Shown piece by piece: positions 9,553 through 17,350 of a DNA stretch of 64,000 nucleotides. The notes under the pieces are model-generated. The model saw only the letters and a program-made list of their open reading frames with translations, had not been told where the DNA came from and ran no database searches. The DNA lies in the NCBI GenBank assembly GCA_002356635.1, contig CP023454.1, forward strand, positions 744,001 to 808,000, written 5' to 3'. Position 1 is the stretch's first letter, and every line of letters starts with the position of its first letter. The position numbers and the translations under genes were made by a program. The DNA comes from Rhodobacteraceae bacterium QY30. Its GTDB lineage: Bacteria > Pseudomonadota > Alphaproteobacteria > Rhodobacterales > Rhodobacteraceae.

Positions 9553-10731
9553 ATGGCGTCCCTTTCCTTTTCCGCTTCCGTCCGCCTCGCGCGTGCGCCG
9601 CTGGTTGCCTTTGCGTCGATGGGCATCCTGTGGGGCGCGTATGCCGCGCTGGTGCCCGATACCAAGGCGATGCTGGGCGCGTCGGATGCCCAGTTCGGCT
9701 CGCTGATGCTGGCGACGCCGATTGCGGCTGTCGTATCGATGCTGCTTGCGCCGCGCCTGGCGCGGCACGTCGGGCGGCATGTGCTGGCGGTGGCGGTGGC
9801 GGCGATGGGGCTGGCCTTTGTCACGCCCGGGTGGGTGCACCAGCCGATGTTCTTTGCGCTGGCCATGGTCCTGGCGGGGGCGAGCACCGGCTTTCTGGAC
9901 GTGACCATGACGGCGCGGGTCAGCGCGATCGAGACGCGGCATGGTCTGCACCTGATGAACCTGAACCACGCCGCCTATTCCTTCGGTTATGCCGGCGCGG
10001 CCATCGGCACCGGCTGGGCGCGCAGCCTGGGGGCCTCGCCGGCGGCGGTGTTGACGGTGGCGGGGCTGGCGGTCGTTCTGCTGGCGCTGCTGACGGTCGA
10101 GAAGGACGACGACGCCAATGCCTTCAGCGAAAAGCGCCCTCGGGGCCATTCGGCGGGCATGGTGCCCGTTTGGGGGGGCTTGATCGTGCTGATCGCCTTC
10201 CTGACGGAAAACGCGGCCGAGAACTGGTCGGCGCTGCATATCGAGCGCACCTTGGGCGGGTCGAAGGCGGAAGGCAGCTTCGGACCGGCGGTTCTGGCGC
10301 TGACCATGGGCATGGGCCGGATCGCGGGGCAGGCGCTGATTGTCCGCCTGTCCGAACGCACCCTTTTGCGCGGCGGAGCCATGATTGCGGCGCTGGGGCT
10401 GGCGGGGGCGGCCCTGGCCCCCACGCCGGCCGTGGCCTATCTGGGCCTGATCGTTCTGGGCATGGGCTGTTCGGTTCTGGCACCAACCGGCTTTGCCCTC
10501 ATCGGCCGTCTGTCGCCTGCCACCATGCGCACCCAGATCCTCGCCCGGGCGACCGCTCTGGGATACATGGGCTATTTCTTTGGCCCGCCAGTGCTGGGCC
10601 TGGTGTCACAGGCATTGGGCCTGCCGGTCGCCTTCCTGGGGGTCGCGGCGGTGGTTCTTCTGGTGCTGGTTCTGGTGCCGCTGTTGACCGCCGCCGGCAT
10701 GAAGGAGCGATTCGGTCTTGAAACGCCCTAG
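9553..10731 (+). CDS. MFS transporter, YbjJ-like
   Basis: A membrane carrier of 392 residues with about 12 hydrophobic segments, for example LVAFASMGILWGAYAALVP at the N-terminus and VVLLVLVLVPLL at the end. The pattern NHAAYSFGYAGAAIG-x-GWA is seen in the MFS subfamily that includes E. coli YbjJ and fucose permease-like proteins. The substrate cannot be told. The frame is open back to 9397; 9553 was chosen because the hydrophobic core begins just after it, but 9511 is also possible. Its stop codon overlaps that of pabC (CTAG). Confidence 0.8.
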   Translation: MASLSFSASVRLARAPLVAFASMGILWGAYAALVPDTKAMLGASDAQFGSLMLATPIAAVVSMLLAPRLARHVGRHVLAVAVAAMGLAFVTPGWVHQPMFFALAMVLAGASTGFLDVTMTARVSAIETRHGLHLMNLNHAAYSFGYAGAAIGTGWARSLGASPAAVLTVAGLAVVLLALLTVEKDDDANAFSEKRPRGHSAGMVPVWGGLIVLIAFLTENAAENWSALHIERTLGGSKAEGSFGPAVLALTMGMGRIAGQALIVRLSERTLLRGGAMIAALGLAGAALAPTPAVAYLGLIVLGMGCSVLAPTGFALIGRLSPATMRTQILARATALGYMGYFFGPPVLGLVSQALGLPVAFLGVAAVVLLVLVLVPLLTAAGMKERFGLETP

Positions 10732-11360
10732 GGCGCCGGGACCAGCCGCGCCGGAATCATGCTTCGCAGCGAATTTCCCAGGACAAGACGTGCCTTTGGC
10801 AAATCGCCCAGGGTCAGGACGGCTTCACCGCACAGGCCCGCGTCCAGCCGTTCCCGGCGCAGCACGCCCGGCAGGCAACCGCAGGCGACAGGCGGCGTCG
10901 ATTCGCCCTGGCCCAGGTCGAAGAACAGGGTCGTGATCGTGCCTTCGCACAACTCATCCCGTTCGTTGGCGAAGATCCATTCGTCGATGCCCTGGGGAAG
11001 GGCCGCCCGGGCCGTATCGTAAAGCGCGCGCCGGGTGGTCTTGTGGCGCAGCCACGGATCCGCCGAGGCAAGCCGCACCGGATGAAGCGCGACTCGCCAT
11101 TCGGCCGGGGGGGCGCCAAGCGGCATGGTGGTCACGTCGCTGTCCCCCGCCTGACCCAGCGTCAGGCGGACCCGCAGCGGTTCCGGCCCCGTGACGCGCG
11201 CCAGCGTCCGGTCTATGTCGCGGGCGTCGTGCCGAAACCCCAACGCGGCGGCGCTTCGTTCCAGCCGCGCCAGGTGCAGGTCGAGTCGGATAAAACCCGC
11301 GCCATCCCAGCGCAGGGTTTCGATCAGGCGGGTGTCAGGCGGGCAAAGCGGGCTTTCCAC
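10728..11360 (-). CDS. pabC: Aminodeoxychorismate lyase (class IV aminotransferase fold)
   Basis: Releases p-aminobenzoate and pyruvate from 4-amino-4-deoxychorismate in folate synthesis, using PLP. The 210-residue protein has the PLP lysine in LRHKTTRRALYD and the class IV end pattern GTITTLFFDL ... LPGVLRRERLDAG ... VLGNSLRSMIPARL. It overlaps the 3' end of pabB by 37 bases, so translation is probably coupled. The family also contains branched-chain and D-amino acid aminotransferases, but the link to pabB settles the choice. Confidence 0.9.
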   Translation of the reverse strand: MESPLCPPDTRLIETLRWDGAGFIRLDLHLARLERSAAALGFRHDARDIDRTLARVTGPEPLRVRLTLGQAGDSDVTTMPLGAPPAEWRVALHPVRLASADPWLRHKTTRRALYDTARAALPQGIDEWIFANERDELCEGTITTLFFDLGQGESTPPVACGCLPGVLRRERLDAGLCGEAVLTLGDLPKARLVLGNSLRSMIPARLVPAP

Positions 11361-12457
11361 AGGGCTTCCTCATATTCCGACGCAGCGGTCGAATCCTGCA
11401 CGATGCCGCCGCCGACGCCGAATTCGACCGCGCCGTCCCGCTGCATCATCAGGGTGCGGATGGCGACGTTGAACACCGACCGGCCGTCCGGCGCCAGCCA
11501 GCCGATCGCGCCGCAGTAGATGCCGCGCGGGGTGGGTTCCAGTTCGCGAAGGATTTCCATCGCGCGGATCTTCGGCGCGCCCGTGATCGAGCCGCAGGGG
11601 AAAAGCGCCCGGAAGATCGCCGAGGGCGCGGTTCCTTCATGCAGCTGCCCGACCACGCGCGACACCATCTGGTGCACCGTGGCATAGCTTTCCACCCGGA
11701 ACAGGTCCGGCACCCGAACGCTGCCCACCTTGCAGATCCGCGAGATGTCGTTGCGCAGCAGGTCGACGATCATCAGGTTTTCGGCGCGGTTCTTAACGCT
11801 GGATTGCAGCGCGCGGCGCAGGCTGGCATCGCGGACGGGGTCGGCGTCGCGCGGCGCGGTGCCCTTCATGGGCCGCGTCTCGATGCGGCCGTCGGCTTCG
11901 GTCGCGAAGAACAGCTCTGGCGAACGCGACAGCAGCGCGGGCGTGTCGGGCAGGTCGACGAAGGCGGCGTAGCGCACCCGCTGGCGCTGGCGCAGGGCGC
12001 TGTATAGCCCCTCGGGGGTTCCGGTGGCGGTGGCGTGCATCCGGAAGGTCAGGTTGGCCTGATAGATGTCGCCCGCCGCGATATAGTCCAGCACACGCCG
12101 GATGGCGGCTTCATGGTCCGCGGCATTCCAGTCGGGGCAGGGCTCGGACAGGGCGGCGCCGTCGATTCCGGCGCGGGCGCGGGCCAGGAACGTCTCGCCC
12201 CGCGCGGGGGCGTCGTAGACGCCGAACAGGATCAGCGGCAGTGGACGGCGGTCGGGCATCAGCGCGGCCAGCTTCGGTTCCAGCGCATAGCCCAGTTCGT
12301 ACGAGGCAAAGCCCGCCAGCCACAGGCCCTCGGTCCGTGCGGCATCCATGGCCTCCAGCGCGGCGTCGACCTCGGCCGGAGTGTCGGCGCGGATCAGCCG
12401 GCGCGGCCGCTCGAAGCGGGCTGCGCGCGCGTCGGGTCCATGTTCGAAGAAGATCAT
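11324..12457 (-). CDS. pabB: Aminodeoxychorismate synthase component I
   Basis: Converts chorismate and ammonia to 4-amino-4-deoxychorismate for folate. The 377-residue chorismate-binding protein has GDIYQANLTFR, TRPMKGTAPRD, RAENLMIVDLLRND and PCGSITGAPKIRAMEI. The Lys in PMKGT separates PabB from anthranilate synthase TrpE, which has Ala there. The start at 12457 (MIFFEHGPDA) has GGAGGG upstream. The glutaminase subunit PabA is not in the neighbourhood. Confidence 0.94.
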   Translation of the reverse strand: MIFFEHGPDARAARFERPRRLIRADTPAEVDAALEAMDAARTEGLWLAGFASYELGYALEPKLAALMPDRRPLPLILFGVYDAPARGETFLARARAGIDGAALSEPCPDWNAADHEAAIRRVLDYIAAGDIYQANLTFRMHATATGTPEGLYSALRQRQRVRYAAFVDLPDTPALLSRSPELFFATEADGRIETRPMKGTAPRDADPVRDASLRRALQSSVKNRAENLMIVDLLRNDISRICKVGSVRVPDLFRVESYATVHQMVSRVVGQLHEGTAPSAIFRALFPCGSITGAPKIRAMEILRELEPTPRGIYCGAIGWLAPDGRSVFNVAIRTLMMQRDGAVEFGVGGGIVQDSTAASEYEEALWKARFARLTPA

Positions 12458-12600
12458 TCCAGCGCTTCCCTCCGGTACGGGCGCCAGATTCCACGCAAGG
12501 GGTCTGTTCCGCAAGGCCAGAACCGGCGCTGGCCGCAATGTTCCCGTCACGCCGATGAGCGTGCTTGCCCGGCCGCGCGGGCCGGGGTAGAGGCGGGGAC

Positions 12601-13113
12601 ATGTTAAGGATTTGTTCACTTTTTGGTCTGGTCGCTGCAGTGGCGTTCCTTGCGGCCTGCCAGCCCGAGGCCGGCGATGGCGCGCCGGACCGCGTGTCGG
12701 TCGCATTGCCGTCGGCGGATCAGCGTGCGGTGGACGGCGATACCCTGGTCATCGGCGGCGAACGGCTGCGCCTTGCGGCCATCGACGCGCCCGAACTGAA
12801 GCAGACCTGCGGGGATGCAGACGGACGCGCCTGGCCCTGCGGGCGCTGGGCGCAAAAGCGGCTGGCGGCGCTTCTGACCGGTCCGGCGGATTGCCGGGGC
12901 GACCGGCACGACCGTTACGGCCGCCGCGTGGTGCACTGCCGCGTCGACGGAATCGACCTGGGGGCGGCGATGGTGATCCAGGGGGCGGCGCGCGCCTATC
13001 TGCGTTATGGCGACGATTATGCCCCGCATGAGGAGCGCGCCCGGTCGGAACGGCGCGGAATCTGGATCGGCGCCTTCACCGACCCGGAACGGGTGCGCCA
13101 TCCGCGCGGATGA
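12601..13113 (+). CDS. Thermonuclease (SNase)-like lipoprotein
   Basis: A 170-residue protein with a lipoprotein signal (VAFLAAC, Cys at about residue 20) and a staphylococcal nuclease-type OB fold. Its core reads VDGDTLVIGGERLRLAAIDAPE, then DRYGRRVVHCRVDG and GAARAYLRYGDDY. The Arg/Asp/Glu residues of the SNase active site are plausibly present (RLAAIDAPE, DRYGR). It is probably exported and tethered to the membrane. GAGGCGGGG precedes the ATG. The pattern CGDADGRAWPCGRWAQ is usual in alphaproteobacterial members. Confidence 0.85.
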   Translation: MLRICSLFGLVAAVAFLAACQPEAGDGAPDRVSVALPSADQRAVDGDTLVIGGERLRLAAIDAPELKQTCGDADGRAWPCGRWAQKRLAALLTGPADCRGDRHDRYGRRVVHCRVDGIDLGAAMVIQGAARAYLRYGDDYAPHEERARSERRGIWIGAFTDPERVRHPRG

Positions 13114-13156
13114 CTCCGGGCACCTGTTGCGCAGAAGGCACATGGCGGCTGCGCAA

Positions 13157-13170
13157 TTGATTGAGGTCAA
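13157..13170 (+). promoter_or_regulatory. Candidate FnrL/FNR box
   Basis: TTGATTGAGGTCAA matches the FNR consensus TTGAT-N4-ATCAA with one change. It sits about 62 bases upstream of the YdcH-family gene start, where an activator could bind. Prediction by pattern only. Confidence 0.45.
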
Positions 13171-13231
13171 TGTCTATCAGGACACGGGCCGCTAGTGTCT
13201 GGGTTCGAATTCAAACGGAAAGGGATCCGAC

Positions 13232-13471
13232 ATGGGCCATACGCCGCATGAGCTGAACGAAGACTTCCCCGGACAGGCGGACAAGATCCATGCGCTGAAG
13301 ATGTCCGATGCGCATTTCGCCAAGCTGGTGGAAGAATACCACGAAGTGAACGGTGTGGTTCACCGTGCCGAAACCAACGTCGAGCCGATGGATCAACTGG
13401 CTGAAACCAACGTTCGCAAGCAGCGCGCCGCGCTGAAGGACGAAATCGCGCGGCTTCTGGCCCAGGCGTGA
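13232..13471 (+). CDS. YdcH (DUF465) family small protein
   Basis: A 79-residue highly charged helical protein: HTPHELNEDFPGQADKIHAL, then AKLVEEYHEVNGVVHRAETN and LKDEIARLLAQA. This matches the DUF465/YdcH family, whose role is unknown. AAAGGGA lies upstream. A probable FNR box precedes it and a hairpin terminator follows, so it looks like a single-gene unit. Confidence 0.88.
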   Translation: MGHTPHELNEDFPGQADKIHALKMSDAHFAKLVEEYHEVNGVVHRAETNVEPMDQLAETNVRKQRAALKDEIARLLAQA

Positions 13472-13479
13472 TCCGCGAA

Positions 13480-13508
13480 CCGCAGGCCGGGCGCCTGCGG
13501 CATTTTCG
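13480..13508 (+). terminator. Intrinsic terminator of the YdcH-family gene
   Basis: CCGCAGGC, loop CGGGC and GCCTGCGG form an 8-bp stem followed by CATTTTCG. It starts 8 bases after the stop codon. Confidence 0.65.
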
Positions 13509-13985
13509 TCAGGCCGTGGGGCGGTCCGCGCCCCCGGCATCCGGCCCGGCTTCCACAGCGGCCTTGAACCGACGAAAGAAGCTGTCGGCCAGCCCGCGCG
13601 CGAAGGCGCGGATGATCCAGCCCCCCAGTTTCGCCAGACGCTCACCCACATCCGCCCTGACGCTGTAGTCGAGCCGCGTCCCTTCCGGGTCGGGTTCCAG
13701 CCGGACATGCGCCGCCCCCTTTGCCGCCTTGGCATGGCCACCCACTCCTTCGCCCAAAATCGTCCAGGAACGGTCCGGCACCGCATCCTGCAGGCTGAGG
13801 CGTCCGTGGAAGCGCGCGTGAAGCGGGCCGATCTTCTGGTCGACCACTGCGTCGAAACCCGACACAGACGTGCCGGTCAGCGACGAACAGCCCGGAATGC
13901 TGGCGCAAAGCACCCCCGGATCGTTCAGTGCCGTCCAGATCTGCGCGGGTGTGGCCTGGATGACGATGGAGCCGGTGATCTCCAT
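13509..13985 (-). CDS. CoxG-like SRPBCC family protein
   Basis: A 158-residue protein beginning MEITGSIVIQATPAQIWTAL, then VLCASIPGCSSLTG, GPLHARFHGRLSL and TRLDYSVRADVGERLAKLGG. This is the CoxG/carbon monoxide dehydrogenase subunit G group of the SRPBCC (START-like) fold. Most members outside CO-oxidation clusters have unknown roles. The start has GAGGAG just upstream. It begins 13 bases after the stop of the ScfR-type regulator and is probably in the same transcript. Confidence 0.85.
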   Translation of the reverse strand: MEITGSIVIQATPAQIWTALNDPGVLCASIPGCSSLTGTSVSGFDAVVDQKIGPLHARFHGRLSLQDAVPDRSWTILGEGVGGHAKAAKGAAHVRLEPDPEGTRLDYSVRADVGERLAKLGGWIIRAFARGLADSFFRRFKAAVEAGPDAGGADRPTA

Positions 13986-13998
13986 GAACTCTCCTCGG

Positions 13999-15390
13999 TC
14001 AGGCAATTTCATAGGGGATCTGCCCTCGCTGGTCGGGGTTGACGCGCAGCCGCCGTTCCAGCGGCGGCACCGAACGCTGGGCGCAATCGCGCCGCTCGCA
14101 GATCCGGCACGAAATGCCGATGGGCGCGAAGGCGCGCGCCCTGCCAAGGTCCAGATCATCGGCATAGACCAGATCCCGCGCCTGGCCGATTTCGCAGCCA
14201 AGGCAGATCGCGTAGCGGCGCACGGGTGCGTGGAACGACCCGCCGGGCTTCGTCACTTCGCGCGCAAGGCACAGGTAACGCACCCCGTCGGGTGTTTCGG
14301 CCAGCTGGCGCAGGAACTGGCCCGGCGTCTCGAAGGCCTGGTAGACGATCCACTGCGGGCAGGCGCCCCCGAACCGCGCGAATTGCAGGCGGGTGGCCGA
14401 GTGGCGCTTGGTGATGGTGCCGGCGCGGTCCACGCGGACGAAGAAGAACGGAATGCCCTTGTCCCCCGGACGCTGCAGGGTGGACAGCCGGTGCGCGACC
14501 TGTTCGACCGAGGCGCCGAAGCGGTCCGACAGCCGTTCCAGATCGTGGCGGGTTTCCAGGGTCGCCGTGCGGAAGGCGCGGTAGGGCAGCAGGGCCGCCC
14601 CGGCAAAGTAGTTGGCCAGCCCGATCTTGGCGATCGACCGCGCCGCCTCGGACTGGAAGCGCGCCAGGTCGAGGGTGGCTTCCAGAAGGTCGTTCTGGGT
14701 CAGAAGCGCCACCTGATGCAGCAACTGGAAGCGCTGCGTGGCCGTGGGGGTCCGCGTCGACAGCCGCAGGGTGCGGCCGGAAAAGTCCCGCATTGCCTCC
14801 ATGTCGGACATCTGGACCTCGATCCCGCGGGCGCGCAGCAGGTCGGCGGCCCGGACTGCGGGATCGGTGGTTCCGGCCTGCGTGGCGAAATGCTCGGCCG
14901 CGCGGTCCACCGCGTCGATATAGTTGTCGCAGTAGTGGAAGAAGTCCCGCACCTCTTCCCAGGGCGAGGCGGCGCTGGTCGAATCGTCGCGGCCCAGCGC
15001 CTCGTCCAGCGAGGCAAGGCGTTCGTGTGTCTGGCGGTAGGCGCGGTGCAGTTCCAGGAATGCCCGCGCCAGCGCCGGGGCGTTCGACGCGGCCAGCCGC
15101 AGGTCGGCCAGTGGTGGGGCGCTATCGGCAAAGACCGGGTCGGCCAGCGCCTCGCGCATGTCCGACACCACGCGTTCGCTGTCCGATGTGGTCAGGGCGG
15201 TGACATCCATCCCGAATTCCCCCGCCAGCCGCAGGACCACGGTCGCCGAGATCGGGCGGTGGTTGTTCTCCATCTGGTTCAGGTAGGGCAGCGACACGCC
15301 CAGCTTTTCCGCGAAGGCCTTCTGGGTCAGGCCCATCCGGGCGCGCGTCTCGCGCAGGGCAACCCCGGCATAAAGCTTCTGCGTGGCCAT
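13999..15390 (-). CDS. ScfR-family (PccR-like) transcriptional regulator
   Basis: A 463-residue regulator with an N-terminal XRE helix-turn-helix (residues about 8-62, GLTQKAFAEKLGVSLPYLNQMENN) and a long C-terminal short-chain fatty acyl-CoA regulator domain that includes a Cys-rich end (CLGCEIG, ISCRICERRDCAQR). In Rhodobacter sphaeroides the related PccR controls propionyl-CoA assimilation. Two TTTGCAAA boxes lie directly upstream, one touching the ribosome binding site, which suggests autoregulation. No pccB or mcm gene is in the window, so the target pathway is inferred. AAGGAGG precedes the ATG. Confidence 0.85.
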   Translation of the reverse strand: MATQKLYAGVALRETRARMGLTQKAFAEKLGVSLPYLNQMENNHRPISATVVLRLAGEFGMDVTALTTSDSERVVSDMREALADPVFADSAPPLADLRLAASNAPALARAFLELHRAYRQTHERLASLDEALGRDDSTSAASPWEEVRDFFHYCDNYIDAVDRAAEHFATQAGTTDPAVRAADLLRARGIEVQMSDMEAMRDFSGRTLRLSTRTPTATQRFQLLHQVALLTQNDLLEATLDLARFQSEAARSIAKIGLANYFAGAALLPYRAFRTATLETRHDLERLSDRFGASVEQVAHRLSTLQRPGDKGIPFFFVRVDRAGTITKRHSATRLQFARFGGACPQWIVYQAFETPGQFLRQLAETPDGVRYLCLAREVTKPGGSFHAPVRRYAICLGCEIGQARDLVYADDLDLGRARAFAPIGISCRICERRDCAQRSVPPLERRLRVNPDQRGQIPYEIA

Positions 15391-15401
15391 CCGTGCCTCC
15401 T

Positions 15402-15444
15402 TTTGCAAAGGATGTTCTAGCCTTTGCAAACTCAGGCTTGCAAG
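15402..15444 (-). promoter_or_regulatory. Probable ScfR/PccR operator (TTTGCAAA repeats)
   Basis: Two perfect TTTGCAAA palindromes at 15402-15409 and 15423-15430 have centres 21 bases apart. A weaker copy, CTTGCAAG, is centred near 15440. TTTGCAAA is the half-site described for PccR, where I recall a 4-base spacer; here the spacer is 13 bases. The first box abuts the regulator's ribosome binding site. Confidence 0.6.
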
Positions 15445-16646
15445 CCCCCGCGGCGATCGGCCCGCGCCCTGACCCACAAAATGGCCAGAACCGACAGTGC
15501 CGAGGTGACGAACATCAGGGCGACAAGCGGTGTCGCGCCGCTGTCGGGCCCAAGAAGCGCCCCGGCAAGCGACGCCAGCGCGGCACCGAAAGCCACCATG
15601 ATCGTCGAGCCCAGGCCCGAGGCGGTTCCGGCAAGCTCGGGCCGGACCGACATCATTCCGGCATTCGCGGACGGAAGTGCCAGGCCGTTGCCGATGCCGG
15701 TGATGCCGACGCAGCCGAAGAAGATGGCCGGATGGCTTAGCCCCAGAAGATCGAAGGCCAGCGCGACCGCGAGGGCCGCCGTCGCCAGAAGCGTTCCGGC
15801 CAGCACCATGGTGTTCAGGCCATGCCGCATCGTGTAGCGCCCCGACAGGAAGTTGCCGATGGCGTAGCCCACAGCGGGAATGGCAAAGAAATAGCCGATC
15901 TGCACCGGGCTGAGGTGATAGACATTCGCGCCCACGAAGGGCGCGCCGCCCAGATAGGCATAGAACAGCCCCGCCGCCGCGCTGCCCGAAAGGCAGTAAC
16001 CCCAGAACCCGACCGAGGCCAGAAGCTTCGGATACTGGCGCAACTGGGCGCGAAACCCGGTGCCGCCCCTGGCGACCGTTTCGCCAAGGTCGAACCAGAT
16101 CAGGCCCGCGACCAGCAGGCCCGAGACCAGAAGCAACACGAAACTGGCCTGCCAGCCGTAGATTTCATCCAGCGCCCCGCCGATGGCCGGTCCGACCATC
16201 GGCACCAGCGACATGCCCATGGTCACGTAGCCGATCATCGAGGCCGCCTGTTCGGCCGGCACCATGTCGCGCACAATGGCGCGCGCCAGCACGAAGCAGG
16301 CGGCGACCATGGCCTGGATCATCCGGCAGATCAGGAAGATCGTGACATTGGGCGCGATCATCGTCCCCACCGTGGCCAGAATGAACACCGTCATCACCAA
16401 CAGCATGACCTTGCGGCGTCCAAAGCGGTCGGAGATCGGACCCACCACGAACTGCATCAGCCCCGACATCGCCAGATAGGCCGACACCGACAATTGCATC
16501 ACCCCGTAATCGACGCCGAAATGGCGGGCCATGGCGGGCAGCGAGGGCAGGAAGATGTTCAGGCTCAGCGCCGCGGCGCCCGTCGCAAGGACAAGCGTCA
16601 CGATATGCGGCGGGGTGCTGCGATCCAGGAATCTGGGGACTGGCAT
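15432..16646 (-). CDS. Bcr/CflA-type multidrug efflux MFS transporter
   Basis: A 404-residue drug:proton antiporter with about 12 membrane segments. The N-terminal half has the family patterns LNIFLPSLPAMARHFG, QFVVGPISDRFGRRKVML (MFS motif A), CRMIQAMVAACFVLARAIVRD and GPAIGGALDEIYGWQASF (antiporter motif C region). Substrates cannot be told from sequence. Its 3' end holds the weakest of the three TTGCAA-centred sites upstream of the ScfR-type gene. Confidence 0.9.
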   Translation of the reverse strand: MPVPRFLDRSTPPHIVTLVLATGAAALSLNIFLPSLPAMARHFGVDYGVMQLSVSAYLAMSGLMQFVVGPISDRFGRRKVMLLVMTVFILATVGTMIAPNVTIFLICRMIQAMVAACFVLARAIVRDMVPAEQAASMIGYVTMGMSLVPMVGPAIGGALDEIYGWQASFVLLLVSGLLVAGLIWFDLGETVARGGTGFRAQLRQYPKLLASVGFWGYCLSGSAAAGLFYAYLGGAPFVGANVYHLSPVQIGYFFAIPAVGYAIGNFLSGRYTMRHGLNTMVLAGTLLATAALAVALAFDLLGLSHPAIFFGCVGITGIGNGLALPSANAGMMSVRPELAGTASGLGSTIMVAFGAALASLAGALLGPDSGATPLVALMFVTSALSVLAILWVRARADRRGGLQA

Positions 16647-16707
16647 GGAGGAGATCCGAGCGCCGCCATGGCGCCGGGCGCGTTTGTCGCCCGCAGGGCC
16701 GGGAAGG

Positions 16708-17286
16708 TCAACCTTCGCGCTTGCCGACGCGGGTCAGGGCTTCATCCATCTTGGCCTCCAGCCGCTCCATCATCCTCTGCAGGTGCCGGTCGCGCAGTGC
16801 GTCGATCTTTTCATGCAGCCGCAGGATTTCCAGTTCGGCCTTCAGGTTCACCTCATAGTCGTTGGCGGCCGCCTGCCGGTCCTTCTGGGCCTGCCGGTTC
16901 TGCGACATCATGATGACAGGGGCCTGAAAGGCCGCGAGCATCGACAAAAGCAGGTTCAGCAGAATGAAGGGGTAGGGGTCCGGGACCGGATCGTGGACGA
17001 CGAAGACCGTGTTGATCAGCACCCAGACGGTGATGGTCAGCGCAAAGATGATGATGAAGGTCCAGGACCCGCCAAAGGCCGCGACCCGATCAGCGACGCG
17101 CTGTCCGAAGGTCGCTTCCTTGGTCCAGGTATCGACCAGGTCGCGAGACACCGCATGCCGCTTGGCGATCCGCTCCAGCACGCGGCGCTCGCCCTCGTCC
17201 ATTTCGTCATAGACCAGTTCCAGCAGTTCTTCCGCCATCGTCTGAACGTTGATGTCGGTCTGGACCTTGGCGTCTTCGTCTTCCAT
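16708..17286 (-). CDS. DUF1003 domain membrane protein
   Basis: A 192-residue inner-membrane protein. An acidic N-terminal region (residues 1-60) precedes two hydrophobic segments, about 74-95 (FIIIFALTITVWVLINTVFV) and 107-127, and a C-terminal helical region predicted to coil (LKAELEILRLHEKIDALRDR). PVPDPYPFILLNLLLSMLAA and APVIMMSQNRQ are the DUF1003 signature. The role is unknown; it is not obviously linked to the choline genes next to it. Confidence 0.87.
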   Translation of the reverse strand: MEDEDAKVQTDINVQTMAEELLELVYDEMDEGERRVLERIAKRHAVSRDLVDTWTKEATFGQRVADRVAAFGGSWTFIIIFALTITVWVLINTVFVVHDPVPDPYPFILLNLLLSMLAAFQAPVIMMSQNRQAQKDRQAAANDYEVNLKAELEILRLHEKIDALRDRHLQRMMERLEAKMDEALTRVGKREG

Positions 17287-17350
17287 CGCCTGTTCCCGCC
17301 TGTCTGTTGCGCCGCCACCAAGGGCGGCGGTTTCCAGACGCGATCATGGA

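Noticed and set aside
11324-12457. Anthranilate synthase component I (TrpE)
   Set aside because: The PMKGT lysine and the overlap with pabC mark it as PabB.
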